DNA of 64,000 bases from Rhinopithecus roxellana (lineage: Eukaryota > Chordata > Mammalia > Primates > Cercopithecidae), in NCBI RefSeq assembly GCF_007565055.1, contig NC_044553.1, positions 125,634,978 through 125,698,977 on the forward strand, read 5' to 3'. Numbering within the stretch: position 1 is the stretch's first letter; each line of letters begins with the position of its first letter. A model generated the notes under the pieces. That model was not told where the DNA came from. It ran no database searches and saw only the letters and a list, made by a program, of their open reading frames with translations. The translations under genes were made by a program, and so were the position numbers. This document shows, one piece after another, positions 1 to 13,400 of this stretch.

Positions 1-724
1 AAACTGATCACTGAAGAGAAACATGTAACTCTGTGAAATGCATTCACACATGGCAATGCAGTTTCTCAGAAAGCTTCTCTTTAGTTGTTGTGTGAGGATA
101 ATTCCTTTTTCACCCTAGCCCTCTATGAGCTCCCAAATATACCATTGCAGAATCCACGAGAACAGTGTTAGCAAACTGTTCCATGAAGGGAAGGGTGGAA
201 CTCTGTGTGATGAAGTCACACATCAGAAAGCAATCTCTCAGAAAGTTTCTCTGTAGTTATGATGTGAGGATATTTCCTTTTTCACCATGGGGCCCTAGGG
301 GCTACCAAATATCACTTTCCAGATTCCACGAAAAGAGTGTTAGCAAACTGCTTCTTGAGGCATAGGTTGTAACTCTGTGAGATGAATTCACAGAACAGAA
401 AGAAGTTTCTCAGAAAGCTTCTTTCACGTTTTGAACGGATGAAATTTCCTTTATCAACATAGGCCTCAATGCGATCCAAGGAAGCCCTTCTCAGCTTCCT
501 CAAAGACAGTGTTAATGGACTGCTCCACGAAACATAAGTGTAACTCTGTGAGAAGAATTCACACATCACCAAGAAGTTTCTAAGAAAGCTTCTCTCTACT
601 TTTTATCTGTGGCTATTTACTTTGTCACAGTAAGGTTCATTGCGCTATGAAATACCAAATTGCAGATTTCCAGAAAACTGTGTTAACAAACTGATCACTG
701 AAGAGAAACGTGTAACTCTGTGAG

Positions 725-1400
725 TTGCATTCACACATGTCAATGCAGTTTCTCAGAATGCTTCTCTTTAGTTATTATGTGAGGATAATTCCTTTTACTC
801 CCAAGCCCTCAATGAGCTCCCAAATATACCTTTGCAGAATCAACGAGAACAGTGTTACCAAACTGTTCCAAGAAGGGAAGTGTGGAACTTTGTGTGATAA
901 TGTCACACATCAGAAAGCAATCTCTCAGAAAGTTTCTCTGTTGTTATTATGTGAGACATTTCCTTTTTCACCACCGGCCCCTATGGGCTACCAAATATCA
1001 CTTTCCAGATTCCACAAAAAGAGTGTTATCAAACTGCTTCTTGAGGCATAGGTTGTAACTCTGTGAGATGAATTCACAGATCAGAAAGAAGTTTCTCAGA
1101 AAGCTTCTTTCACTTGTTGAACGGATGAAATTTCCTTTATCAGCGTAGGCCTCAATGCGATCCAAGGAAGCCCCTCTCAGTTTCCTCAAAGACAGTGTTA
1201 ATGGACTGCTCCACGAAACATAAGTGTAACTCCGTGAGATGAATTCACACATCACGAGGAAGTTTCTAAGAAAGCTTCTTTCTACTTTTTATCTGTGGAT
1301 ATTTCCTTTGTCACCGTAAGGTTCATTGCGCTATGAAATACCAAATTGCAGATTTCCAGAAAACTGTGTTAACAAACTGATCACTGAAGAGAAACGTGTA
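725..1400 (-). repeat. Unit matching 60.4-61.1 kb at long range
   Basis: C-D-A-B unit whose private variants recur about 59.68 kb away: 'cttttactcccaagccc' (791/60471), 'gtgttaccaaactg' (852/60531), 'ggaactttgtgtgataatg' (885/60564), 'accaccggccccta' (970/60650), 'tttcacttgttgaacgg' (1107/60786) and 'cacgaggaagtttctaag' (1253/60932). Other units in the window do not carry this combination. Confidence 0.85.
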
Positions 1401-4400
1401 ACTCTGTGAGTTGCATTCACACATGGCAATGCAGTTTCTCAGAAAGCTTCTCTTTCGTTATTATATGAGGATAATTCCTTTTTCACCCTAGCCCTCAATG
1501 AGCTCCCAAATATATCTTTGCAGAATCCACGAGAACAGTGTTAGCAAACTGTTCCAAGAAGGGAAGGGTGGAACTCTGTGTGATGAAGTCACACATCAGA
1601 AAGCAATCTCTCAGAAAGTTTCTCTGTAGTTATGATGTAAGGACATTTCCTTTTTCACCAAGGGCCCCTACGGGGTACCAAATATCACTTTCCAGATTCC
1701 ACGAAAAGAGTGTTATCAAACTGCTTCTTGAGGCATATGTTGTCACTCTGTGAGATGAATTCACAGATCAGAAAGAAGTTTCTCAGAAAGCTTCTTTTAC
1801 GTTTTGAACGGATGAAATTTCCTTTATCAGCGTAGGCCTCAATGCGATCAAAGAAGCCGTTCTCAGCATCCTCAAAGACAGTGTTAATGGACTGCTCCAC
1901 GAAACATAAGTGTAACTCTGTGAGATGAATTCACACATCACCAAGAAGTTTCTAAGAAAGCTTCTTTCTACTTTATATCTGTGGATATTTCCTTTGTCAC
2001 TGCAAGGTTCATTGCGCGATGAAATACCAAATTGCAGATTTCCAGAAAACTGTGTTAACAAACTGATCACTGAAGAGAAACGTGTAACTCTGTGAGTTGC
2101 ATTCACAAATGGCAATGCAGTTTTTCAGAATGCTTCTCTTTAGTTATTATGTGAGGATAATTCCTTGTTCACCCTAGCCCTCAATGAGCTCCCAAATATA
2201 CCTTTGCAGAATCCACGAGAACAGTGATAGCAAACTGTTCCAAGAAGGGAAGGGTGCAACTCTGTGTGATGAAGTCTCAGATCAGAAAGCAATCTCTCAG
2301 AAAGTTTCTCTGTAGTGATTATGTGAGGACATTTCCTTTTACACCATGGGCCCCTATGGGCTACCAAATATCACTTTCCAGATTCCACGAAAAGAGTGTT
2401 AGCAAACTGCTTCTTGAGGCATAGGTTGTAACTCTGTGAGATGAATTCACAGATCAGAAAGAAGTTTCTCAGAAAGCTTCTTTCAAGTTTTGAACGGATG
2501 AAATTTCTTTTATCAGCGTAGGCCACAATGCGATCCAAAGAAGCCCTTCTCAGCTTCCTCAAAGACAGTGTTAAGGGAGTGCTCCACGAAACATAAGTGT
2601 AACGCTGTGAGATGAATTCACACATCACCAAGAAGTTTCTAAGAAAGCTTCTTTCCAGTTTTCATCTGTGGATATTTCCTTTGTCACCGTAAGGTTCATT
2701 GCGCTATGAAATACCAAATTGCAGATTTCCAGAAAACTGTGTTACCAAACTGATCACTGAAGAGAAACGTGTAACTCTGTGAGTTGCATTCACACATGGC
2801 AATGCAGTTTCTCAAAAGCTTCTCTTTAGTTGTTATATGAGGATAATTCCTTTTTCACCCTAGCCCTCAATGAGCTCCCAAATATACCTTTGCAGAATCC
2901 ACGAGAACAGTGTTAGCAAACTGTTCCAAGAAGTGAAGGGTGCAACTCTGTGTGATGAAGTCACACATCAGCAAGCAATCTCTCAGAAACTTTCTCTGTA
3001 GTTATGATGTGAGGACATTTCCTTTTTCACCATGGGCCCCAAGGGGCTACCAAATATCACTTTCCTGATTCCACGAAAAGAGTGTTAGCAAACTGCTTCT
3101 TGAGGCAGAAGTTGTAACTCTGTGAGTTGAATTCACAGATCAGAAAGAAGTTTCTCAGAAAGTTTCTTTCACGTTTTGAACGGATGAAATTTCCTTTATC
3201 AGCGTAGGCCTCAATGCGATCCAAGGAAGCCCTTCTCAGCTTCCTCAAAGACAGTGTTAATGGACTGCTCCACGTAACATAAGTGTTACTCTGTGAGATT
3301 AATTCACACATCACCAAGAAGTTTCTAATAAAGCTTATATCTAGTTTTCATCTGTGGATATTTCCTTTGTCACCGTAAGGATCATTCCGGTATGAAATGC
3401 CAAATTGCAGATTTCCCGAAAACTGTGTTAACAAACTGATCACTGAAGAGAAACGAGTAAGTCTGTGAGTTGCATTCAACCACGGCAATGCAGTTAATCA
3501 GAAAGCTTTTCTTTAGTTATTATGTGAGTATAATTCCTTGTTCACCCTAGCCTTCATTGAGCTCCCAAATATAACTTTGCAGAATCTACGAGAACAGTGT
3601 TAGTAAACTGCTCCAAGAAGGGAAGCGTGGAACTCTGTGTGATGAAGTCACACATAGGAAAGCAATCTCTCATAAAGTTTCTCTGTAGTTATGATGTGAG
3701 GACATTTCCTTTTTCACCATGGGCCCCTATGGGCTACCAAATATCACTTTCCAGATTCCACGAAAAGAGTTTTGGCAAACTGCCTCTTGAGGCATAGGTT
3801 GTCACTCCGTGAGATGAATTCACAGATCAGAAAGAATTTTCTCAGAAAGCTTCTTTCACGTTTTGAACGGATGTAATTTTCTTTATCAGCGTAGCCCTCA
3901 ATGCGATCCAAGGAAACCCTTCTCAGCTTCCTCAAAGACAGTGTTAATGGACTGCTCCACGAAACATAAGTGTAACGCTGTGAGATGAATTCACACATCA
4001 CCAAGAAGCTTCTGAGAAAGCTTCTTTCTAGTTTTCATCTGTGGATATTTCCTTTGTCACCGTAAGGTTCATTCCGCTATGAAACACCAAATTGCAGATT
4101 TCCAGACAACTGTGTTAACAAACTGATCACTGAAGAGAAACGTGTAACTCTGTGATTTGCATTCACACATGGCAATGCAGTTTCTCAGAAAGCTTCTCTT
4201 TAGTTGTTATGTGAGGATAATTCTTTGTTCACCCTAGCCCTCAATGAGCTCCCAAATATACCTTTGCAGAATCCACGAGAACAGTGTTAACAATCTGTAC
4301 CAAGAAGTGAAGTGTGGAACTCTGTGTGATGAAGTCACAAATCTGAAAGCAATCTCTCAGAAAGTTTCTCTGTAGTTATTATGTGAGGACATTTCCTTTT

Positions 4401-4544
4401 TCACCATGGGCCCCTATGGGCTACCAAATATCACTTTCCAGATTCCACTTAAAGAGTGTTAGCAAACTGCTTCTTGAGGCATAGGTTGTAACACAGTGAG
4501 ATGAATTCACAGATCAGAAAGAAGTTTCTCAGAAAGCTTCTTTC

Positions 4545-6515
4545 ACGTGTTGAACGGATGAAATTTCCTTTATCAGCGTAGGCCTCAATGCGATCCAAGG
4601 AAGCCCCTCTCAGCTTCTTCAAAAAGAGTGATAAAGGACTGCTCCACGAAACATAAGTGTAACTCTGTGAGATGAATTCGCACATCACCAAGATGTTTCT
4701 AAGAAAGCTTCTTTCTAGTTTTCATCTGTGGATATTTCCTTTGTCACTGTAAGGTTCATTGCGCTACGAAATACCAAATTGCAGATTTCCAGAAAACTGT
4801 GTTAACAAACTGATCACTGAAGAGAAACGTGTAACTCTGTGAGTTGCATTCACACATGGAAATGCAGTTTCTCAGAAAGCTTCTCTTTAGATATTCTGTG
4901 AGGATAATTCCTTTTTCACCCTAGCCCTCAATGAGCTCCCAAATATACCTTTGCAGAATCCACGAGAACAGTGTTAGCAAACTGTTCCAAGAAGGGAAGG
5001 GTGGAACTCTGTGTGATGAAGTCACACATCAGAAAGCAATCTCTCAGAAATTTTCTCTGTAGTTATTATGGGAGGACATTTCCTTTTTCACCATGGGCCC
5101 CAAATGGCTACAAAATATCACTTTCCAGATTCCACGAAAAGAGTGTTAGCAAACTGCTTCTTGAGGCATAGTTTGTAACTCTGTGAGATGAATTCACAGA
5201 TCAGAAAGAAGTTTCTCAGAAAGCTTCTTTCACGTGTTGAACGGATGAAATTTCCTTTATCAGCGTAGGCCTCAATGCGATCCAAGGAAACCCTTCTCAG
5301 CTTCCTCAAAAATAGTGTTAATGGACTGCTCCATGAAACATAAGTGTAACTCTGTGAGATGAATTCAAACATCACAAAGCAGTTTCTAATAAAGCTTCTT
5401 TCTAGTTTTCATCTGTGGATATTTCCTTTGTCACCGTAAGGTTCATTGCACTATGAAATACCAAATTGCAGATTTCCAGAAAACTGTGTTAACAAACTGA
5501 TCACCGAAGAGAAACGTGTAACTCTGTGAGGGGCATTCACACATGGCAATGCAGTTTCTCAGAAACCTTCTCTTTAGTTATTATATGAGGATAATTCCTT
5601 TTACTCCCTAACCCTCAATGAGCTCCCAAATATACCTTTGCAGAATCCACGAGAACAGTGTTAGCAAACTGTTCCAAGAAGGGAAGTGTGGAAATTTGTG
5701 TGATCAAGTCACACTTCAGAAAGCAATCTCTCAGAAAGTTTCTCTGTTGTTATGATGTGAGACCTTTCCTTTTTCACCATGGGCCCCTATGGGCTACCAA
5801 ATATCACTTTCCAGATTCCACGAAAAGAGTGTTAGCAAACTGCTTCTTGAGGCATAGGTTGTAACACTGTGAGGTGAATTCACAGATCAGAAAGAAGTTT
5901 CTCAGAAAGCTTCTTTCACGTTTTGAACGGATCAAATTTCCTTTATCAGCGTCGGCCTCAATGCGATCCAAGGAAGCCCTTCTCAGCTTCCTCAAAGACA
6001 GTGTTAATGGACTGCTCCACGAAACATAAGTGTAACTCTGTGAGATGAATTCACACATCACCAGGAAGTTTATAAGAAAGCTTCTTTCTACTTTTTGTCT
6101 GTGGATATCTCCTTTGTCACCGTAAGGTTCATTGCGCTATGAAATACCAAATTGCAGATTTCCAGAAAACTCTGTTAGCAAACTGATCACTCAAGAGAAA
6201 CGTGTAACTCTGTGAGTTGCATACACACATAGCTATGCAGTTTCTCAGAAAGCTTCTCTTTAGTTATTATGTGAGGATAATTCCTTTTTCACCCTAGTCC
6301 TCAAAGAGCTCCCAAATATATCTTTGCAGAATCCACGACAACAGTGTTAGCAAAATGTTCCAAGAAGGGAAGGGTGGAACTCTGTGTGATGAAGTCACAC
6401 ATCAGAAAGCAATGTCTCAGAAAGTTTCTCTGTAGTTATGATGTGAGGACATTTCCTTTTTCACCATGGGCCCCTATGGGCTAACAAATATCACATTCCA
6501 TATCCCACGATAAGA
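4545..6515 (-). repeat. 3-HOR duplication, copy 1
   Basis: A block of about three HOR units that recurs 2060 bp downstream with very few differences. Shared private variants include 'aaaaagagtgataaagg' in A (near 4621), 'agatattctgtgagg' in C (near 4890), 'gccccaaatggctac' in D (near 5097), 'gaggggcattcac' in C (near 5528), 'gatcaagtcac' in D (near 5703) and 'gggctaacaaatatc' (near 6478). Left of about 4545 and right of about 6515 the similarity falls to the array background. This is a recent local amplification. Confidence 0.9.
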
Positions 6516-6604
6516 GTGTTAGCAAACTGATTCTTGATGCATAGTTAGTATCTCTGTGAGATGTATTCACAGATCAGAAAGAAATTTCTCAGAAAAATTC
6601 TTTC

Positions 6605-8575
6605 ACGTGTTGAACGGATGAAATCTCCTTTATCAGCGTAGGCCTCAATGCGATCCAAGGAAGCCCCTCTCAGCTTCCTCAAAAAGAGTGATAAAGGACT
6701 GCTCCACGAAACATAAGTGTAACTCTGTGAGATGAATTCGCACATCACCAAGATGTTTCTAAGAAAGCTTCTTTCTAGTTTTCATCTGTGGATATTTCCT
6801 TTGTCACTGTAAGGTTCATTGCGCTACGAAATACCAAATTGCAGATTTCCAGAAAACTGTGTTAACAAACTGATCACTAAAGAGAAACGTGTAACTCTGT
6901 GAGTTGCATTCACACATGGAAATGCAGTTTCTCAGAAAGCTTCTCTTTAGATATTCTGTGAGGATAATTCCTTTTTCACCCTAGCCCTCAATGAGCTCCC
7001 AAATATACCTTTGCAGAATCCACGAGAACAGTGTTAGCAAACTGTTCCAAGAAGGGAAGGGTGGAACTCTGTGTGATGAAGTCACACATCAGAAAGCAAT
7101 CTCTCAGAAAGTTTCTCTGTAGTTATTATGGGAGGACATTTCCTTTTTCACCATGGGCCCCAAATGGCTACAAAATATCACTTTCCAGATTCCACGAAAA
7201 GAGTGTTAGCAAACTGCTTCTTGAGGCATAGTTTGTAACTCTGTGAGATGAATTCACAGATCTGAAAGAAGTTTCTCAGAAAGCTTCTTTCACGTGTTGA
7301 ACGGATGAAATTTCCTTTATCAGCGTAGGCCTCAATGCGATCCAAGGAAACCCTTCTCAGCTTCCTCAAAAATAGTATTAATGGACTGCTCCACGAAACA
7401 TAAGTGTAACTCTGTGAGATGAATTCAAACATCACAAAGCAGTTTCTAATAAAGCTTCTTTCTAGTTTTCATCTGTGGATATTTCCTTTGTCACCGTAAG
7501 GTTCATTGCACTATGAAATACCAAATTGCAGATTTCCAGAAAACTGTGTTAACAAACTGATCACCGAAGAGAAACGTGTAACTCTGTGAGGGGCATTCAC
7601 ACATGGCAATGCAGTTTCTCAGAAAACTTCTCTTTAGTTATTACGTGAGGATAATTCCTTTTACTCCCTAACCCTCAATGAGCTCCCAAATATACCTTTG
7701 CAGAATCCACGAGAACAGTGTTAGCAAACTGTTCCAAGAAGGGAAGTGTGGAAATTTGTGTGATCAAGTCACACATCAGAAAGCAATCTCTCAGAAAGTT
7801 TCTCTGTTGTTATGATGTGAGACCTTTCCTTTTTCACCACGGGCCCCTATGGGCTACCAAATATCACTTTCCAGATTCCACGAAAAGAGTGTTAGCAAAC
7901 TGCTTCTTGAGGCATAGGTTGTAACACTGTGAGGTGAATTCACAGATCAGAAAGAAGTTTCTCAGAAAGCTTCTTTCACGTTTTGAACGGATCAAATTTC
8001 CTTTATCAGCGTCGGCCTCAATGCGATCCAAGGAAGCCCTTCTCAGCTTCCTCAAAGACAGTGTTAATGGACTGCTCCACGAAACATAAGTGTAACTCTG
8101 TGAGATGAATTCACACATCACCAGGAAGTTTATAAGAAAGCTTCTTTCTACTTTTTGTCTGTGGATATTTCCTTTGTCACCGTAAGGTTCATTGCGCTAT
8201 GAAATACCAAATTGCAGATTTCCAGAAAACTGTGTTAGCAAACTGATCACTGCAGAGAAACGTGTAACTCTGTGAGTTGCATACACACATAGCTATGCAG
8301 TTTCTCAGAAAGCTTCTCTTTAGTTATTATGTGAGGATAATTCCTTTTTCACCCTAGTCCTCAAAGAGCTCCCAAATATATCTTTGCAGAATCCACGACA
8401 ACAGTGTTAGCAAAATGTTCCAAGAAGGGAAGGGTGGAACTCTGTGTGATGAAGTCACACATCAGAAAGCAATGACTCAGAAAGTTTCTCTGTAGTTATG
8501 AGGTGAGGACATTTCCTTTTTCACCATGGGCCCCTATGGGCTAACAAATATCACATTCCATATTCCACGAAAAGA
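6605..8575 (-). repeat. 3-HOR duplication, copy 2
   Basis: Second copy of the 4545-6515 block, offset by 2060 bp (12 monomers). Differences are single bases, for example 'tttt' versus 'gttt' at 5051/7111, 'acttcag' versus 'acatcag' near 5713/7773, and 'actcaag' versus 'actgcag' near 6189/8249. The joint with copy 1 lies in an A monomer around 6.52-6.60 kb, which carries several private changes near 6500-6560. Confidence 0.9.
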
Positions 8576-10460
8576 GTGTTAGCAAACTGCTTCTTGAGGC
8601 ATAGGTTGTAACTCTGTGGGATGAATTCACAGATCAGAAAGAAGTTTTTCAGAAAGATTCTTTCACGTTTTGAACCGATGAAATTTCCTGTATCAGCGTA
8701 GGCCTCAATGCGATCCAAGGAAGCCCTTCTCAGCTTCCTCAAAGACAGTGTTAATGGACTGCTCTACGAAACATAAGTGTAACTCTGTGAGATGAATTCA
8801 CGCATCTCCAAGAAGTTTCTAAGAAAGCTTCTTTCCAGTTTTCATCTGCGGATATTTCCTTTGTCAACGGAACGTTCATTGCCCTATGAAATACCAAATT
8901 GCAGAATTCCAGAAAACTGTGTTAAACTGATCACTGAAGAGAAACGTGTAACTGTGTGAGTTGCATTCACACATGGCAATTCAGTTTCTCAGAAAGCTTC
9001 TCTTTAGTTATTATGTGAGGATAATTCCTTTTCCACCCTAGCCCTAAATGAGCCCCGAAATATACCTTTGCAGTATCCACGACAACACTGTTAGCAAACT
9101 GTTCCAAGAAGGGAAGATTAGAACTCTGTGTGATGAAGTAACACATAAGAAAGCAATCTCTCAGAAAGTTTCTCTGTAGTGATTATGTGAGGACATTTCC
9201 TTTTTCACCATGGGCCCCTATGGGCTACCAAATATCACTTTCCGGACTCCACGAAAAGAGTGTTAACAAACTGCTTCTTGAGGCACAGGTTGTAACTCTG
9301 TGAGATGAATTCTCAAATCAGAAAGAAGTTTCTCAGAGAGCTTCTTTCACGTTTTCAACGGATGAAATTTCCTTTATCAGCGTAGGCCTCAATGCGATCC
9401 AAGGAAGCCCTTCTCAGCATCCTCAAAGACAGTGTTAATGGACTGTTCCACGAAACATAAGTGTAACTCTGTGAGATTAATTCACACATCATCAAGAAGT
9501 TTCTAGGAAAACTTCGTTCTAGTTTTCATCTGTGGATATTTCCTTTTTAAAGGTAAGGTTCATTGCGCTATGAAATACCAAATTGCAGATTTCCAGAAAA
9601 CGTTTTTAACAAACTGACCACTGAAGGGAAAAGTGTAACTCTGTGAGTTGCATTCACACATGGCAATGCCGTTTCTCAAAAAGCTTCTATTTAGTTATTA
9701 TGTGAGGATAATTCCTTTTTCCCCCTAGGCTAAATGAGCTCCCAAATACACCTTTGCAGAATCCACGAGAACAGTGTTAGCAAACTGTTCCAAGAAGGGA
9801 AGGGTGGAACTCTGTGTGATGAAGTCACATATCAGAAAGCAATCTCTCAGAAAGTTTCTCTGTTGTTATTATGTGAGGACATTTCCTTTTTCACCATGGG
9901 CCCCTATGGGCTACCAAATATCACTTTCCAGATTCCACGAAAAGAGTGTTAGCAAACTGCTTCTTGAGGCATAGTTTGTAACTCTGTGAGATGAATTCAC
10001 AGATCAGAAAGAAGTTTCTCAGAAAGCTTCTCTCACGTTTTGAACGGATGAAAAGTCCTATATCAGCGTAGGCCTCAATGCGATCCAAGGAAGCCCTTCT
10101 CAGTTCCCTCAAAGACAGTGTTAACGGACTTCTCCAAGAAACATAAATGTAACTCTGTGAGATGAATTCACACATCACCAAGAAGTTTCTAAGAAAGCTT
10201 CTTTCTAGTTTTCTTCTGTGGATATTTCCTTTGTCACCGTCAGGTTCATTGCGCTATGAAATACCAAATTGCAGATTTCCGGAAAACTGAGTTAACAAAC
10301 TGATCACTGAAGAGAAACGTGTAACTCTGGGAGTTGCATTCACACATGGCAATGCAGTTTTTCAGATAGCTTCTCTTTTGTTGTTATGTGAGGATAATTC
10401 CTTTTTCACCCTAGCCCTCAATGAGCTCCCAAATATACCTTTGGAGAATCCACGAGAACA

Positions 10461-13400
10461 GTGTTAGCAAACTGTTCCATGAAGGGACGTGTGGAACTCT
10501 GTGTGATGAAGTCACACATCAGAAAGCAATCTCTCAGAAAGTTTCTCTGTAGTTATGATGTGAGGACATTTCCTTTTTCACCATGGACCCCTACGGGCGC
10601 CCAAATATCACTTTCCAGATTCCACGAAAAGAGTGTTAGCAAACTGCTTCTTGAGGCATAGGTTGTAACTCTGTGAGATGAATTCACAGATCAGAAAGAA
10701 GTTTCTCAGAATGCTTCTTTCAGGTTTTGAACGGATGAAATGTCCTTTATCAGGGTAGGCCTCGATGCCTTCCAAGGAAGCCCTTCTCAGCTTCCTCAAA
10801 GGCAGTGTTAATTTACTGCTCCACGAAACATAAGTATAACTTCGTGAGATGAATTCACACATCACCAAGAAGTTTCTAAGAAATCGTCTTTCTAGTTTTC
10901 ATCTGGGGATATTCCCTTTGTCACCATCAGGTTCATTGCGCTATGAAATACCAAATTGCAGATTTCCATAGAACTGTGTTAACAAACTGATCACTGAAGA
11001 GAAACGTGTAACTCTGTGAGTTGCATTCACACATGGCAATGCAGTTTCTCAGAAAGCTTCTCTTTAGTTGTTATGTGAGGATAATTCCTTTTTCACCCTA
11101 GCCCTCAATGAGTTCCCAAATATACCTTTGCAGAATCCACGAGAACAGTGTTAGCAAACTGTTCCAAGAAGGGAAGGGTGGAACTCTGTGTGATGAAGTC
11201 ACACATCAGAAAGCAATCTCTCAGAAAGTTTCTCTGTAGTTATTATGTGAGGACATTTCCTTTTTCACCATAGGCCCCTAGGGGATACCAAATATCACTT
11301 TCCAGATTCCACGAAAAGATTGTTAGCAAACTGCTTCTTGAGGCATAGGTTGTAACTCTGTGAGATGAATTCACAGATCAGAAAGAAGTTTCTCAGAAAG
11401 CTTCTTTCACGTTTTGAACGGATGAAATTTCCTTTATCAGCGTAGAGCTCAATGCGATCCAAGGAAGCCCTTCTCAGCTTCCTCAAAGAGAGTGTTAATG
11501 CACTGCTCCACGAAACATAAGTGTAACTCTGTGAGATGAATTCACACATCACCATGAAGTTTCTAGGAAAGCTTCTTTCTAGTTTTCATCTGTGAATATT
11601 TCCTTTGTCACCGTCAGGTTCATTGCGCTATGAAATACCAAATTGGAGATTTCCAGAAAACTGTGTTAACAAACTGATCACTGAAGAGAAACGTGTAACT
11701 CTGTGAGTTGCAGTCACACATGGCAATGCAGTTTCTCAGAAAGCTTCTCTTTAGTTGTTATGTGAGGATAATTCGTTTTTCACCATAGCCCTCATTGAGC
11801 GCCTAAATATAACTTTGCAGAATCCACGAGAACAGTGATAGGAAACTGTTCCAAGAAGGGAAGGGTGGAACTCTGTGTGATGAAGTCACACATCAGAAAG
11901 CAATCTCTCAGAAAGTTTCTCTGTAGTTGTTATGTGAGTACATTTCCTTTTTCACCATGGGACCCTGTGGGCTACCAAATATCTCTTTCCAGATTCCACG
12001 AAAAGAGTGTTAGCAAACTGCTTCTTGAGGCATAGGTTGTAACTCTGTGAGATGAATTCACAGATCAGAAAGAAGTTTCTCAGAAAGCTTCTTTCACGTT
12101 TTGAACGGATGAAATGTCCTTTATCAGCCTAGGCCTCAATGCGATCCAAGGAAGCCCTTCTCAGCTTCCTCAAAGACAGTGTGAATGGACTGCTCCACGA
12201 AACATAAGTGTAAGTCTGTGAGATGAATTCACACATCACCAAGAAGTTTCTAAGAAAGCTGCTTTCAGGTTTCATCTGTGGATATTTCCTTTGTCACCGT
12301 AAGGTTCATTGCGCTATGAAATACCAAATTGCAGATTTCCAGAAAAATGTGTTAACAAACTGATCACTGAAGAGAAACTTGTAACTCTGTGAGTTGCAGT
12401 CACACATGGTAATGCAGTTTCTCAGAAAGATTCTCTTTAGTTGTTATGTGAGGATAATTCCTTTTACACCCTAGCCCTCAATGAGCTCCCAAATATACCT
12501 TTGCAGAATCCACGACAACAGTGTTAGCAAACTGTTCCAAGAAGGGAAGGGTGGAACTCTGTGTGATGAAGTCACACATCAGAAAGCAATCTCTCAGAAA
12601 GTTTCTCTGTAGTTATGATGTGAGGACATTTCCTTTTTCAACATGGGCCCCTATGGGCTACCAAATATCACTTTGTAGATTCCACGAAAAGAGTGTTAGC
12701 AAACTGCTTCTTGAGGCATAGTTTGTGACTCTGTGAGATGAATTCACAGATCAGAAAGAAGTTTCTCAGAAAGCTTCTTTCACGTTTTGAACGGATGAAA
12801 TGTCCTTTATCAGCGTAGGCCTCAATGCGATCCAAGGAAGCCCTTCTCGGCTTCCTCAAAGACAGTGTTAATTTACTGCTCCACGAAACATAAGTGTAAC
12901 TCTGTGAGATGAATTCACACATCACCAAGAAGTTTCTAAGAAAGCTTCTTTCTAGTTTTCATCTGTGGATATTTCCTTTGTCACCGTCAGGTTCATTGCG
13001 CTATGAAATACCAAATTGCAGATTTCCAGAAAACTGTGTTAACAAACTGATCACTGAAGAGAAACTTGTAACTCTGTGAGTTGCATTCACACATGGCAAT
13101 GCAGTTCCTCAGAAAGCTTCTCTTTAGTTGTTATGTGAGGATAATTCCTTTTTCACCCTAGCCCTCTATGAGCTCCCAAATATACCTTTGTAAAATCCAC
13201 GAGAACAGTGTTAGCAAACTGTTCCAAGAAGGAAAGTGTGGAACTCTGTGTGATGAAGTCACACATCAGAAAGCAATCTCTCAGAAAGTTTCTCTGTAGT
13301 TAATATGTGAGGACATTTCCTTTTTCACCGTGGGCCCCTACGGGCTACCAAATATCACTTTCCAGATTCCACGTAAAGAGTGTTAGCAAACTGATTCTTG

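Noticed and set aside
165..365. Recurring 66-codon open reading frame on the plus strand in almost every HOR
   Set aside because: It recurs once per 687 bp with the satellite, usually opens at a GTG rather than ATG, crosses the C/D monomer boundary, and drifts and breaks as the repeat does. It has no domain, and satellite composition explains it.
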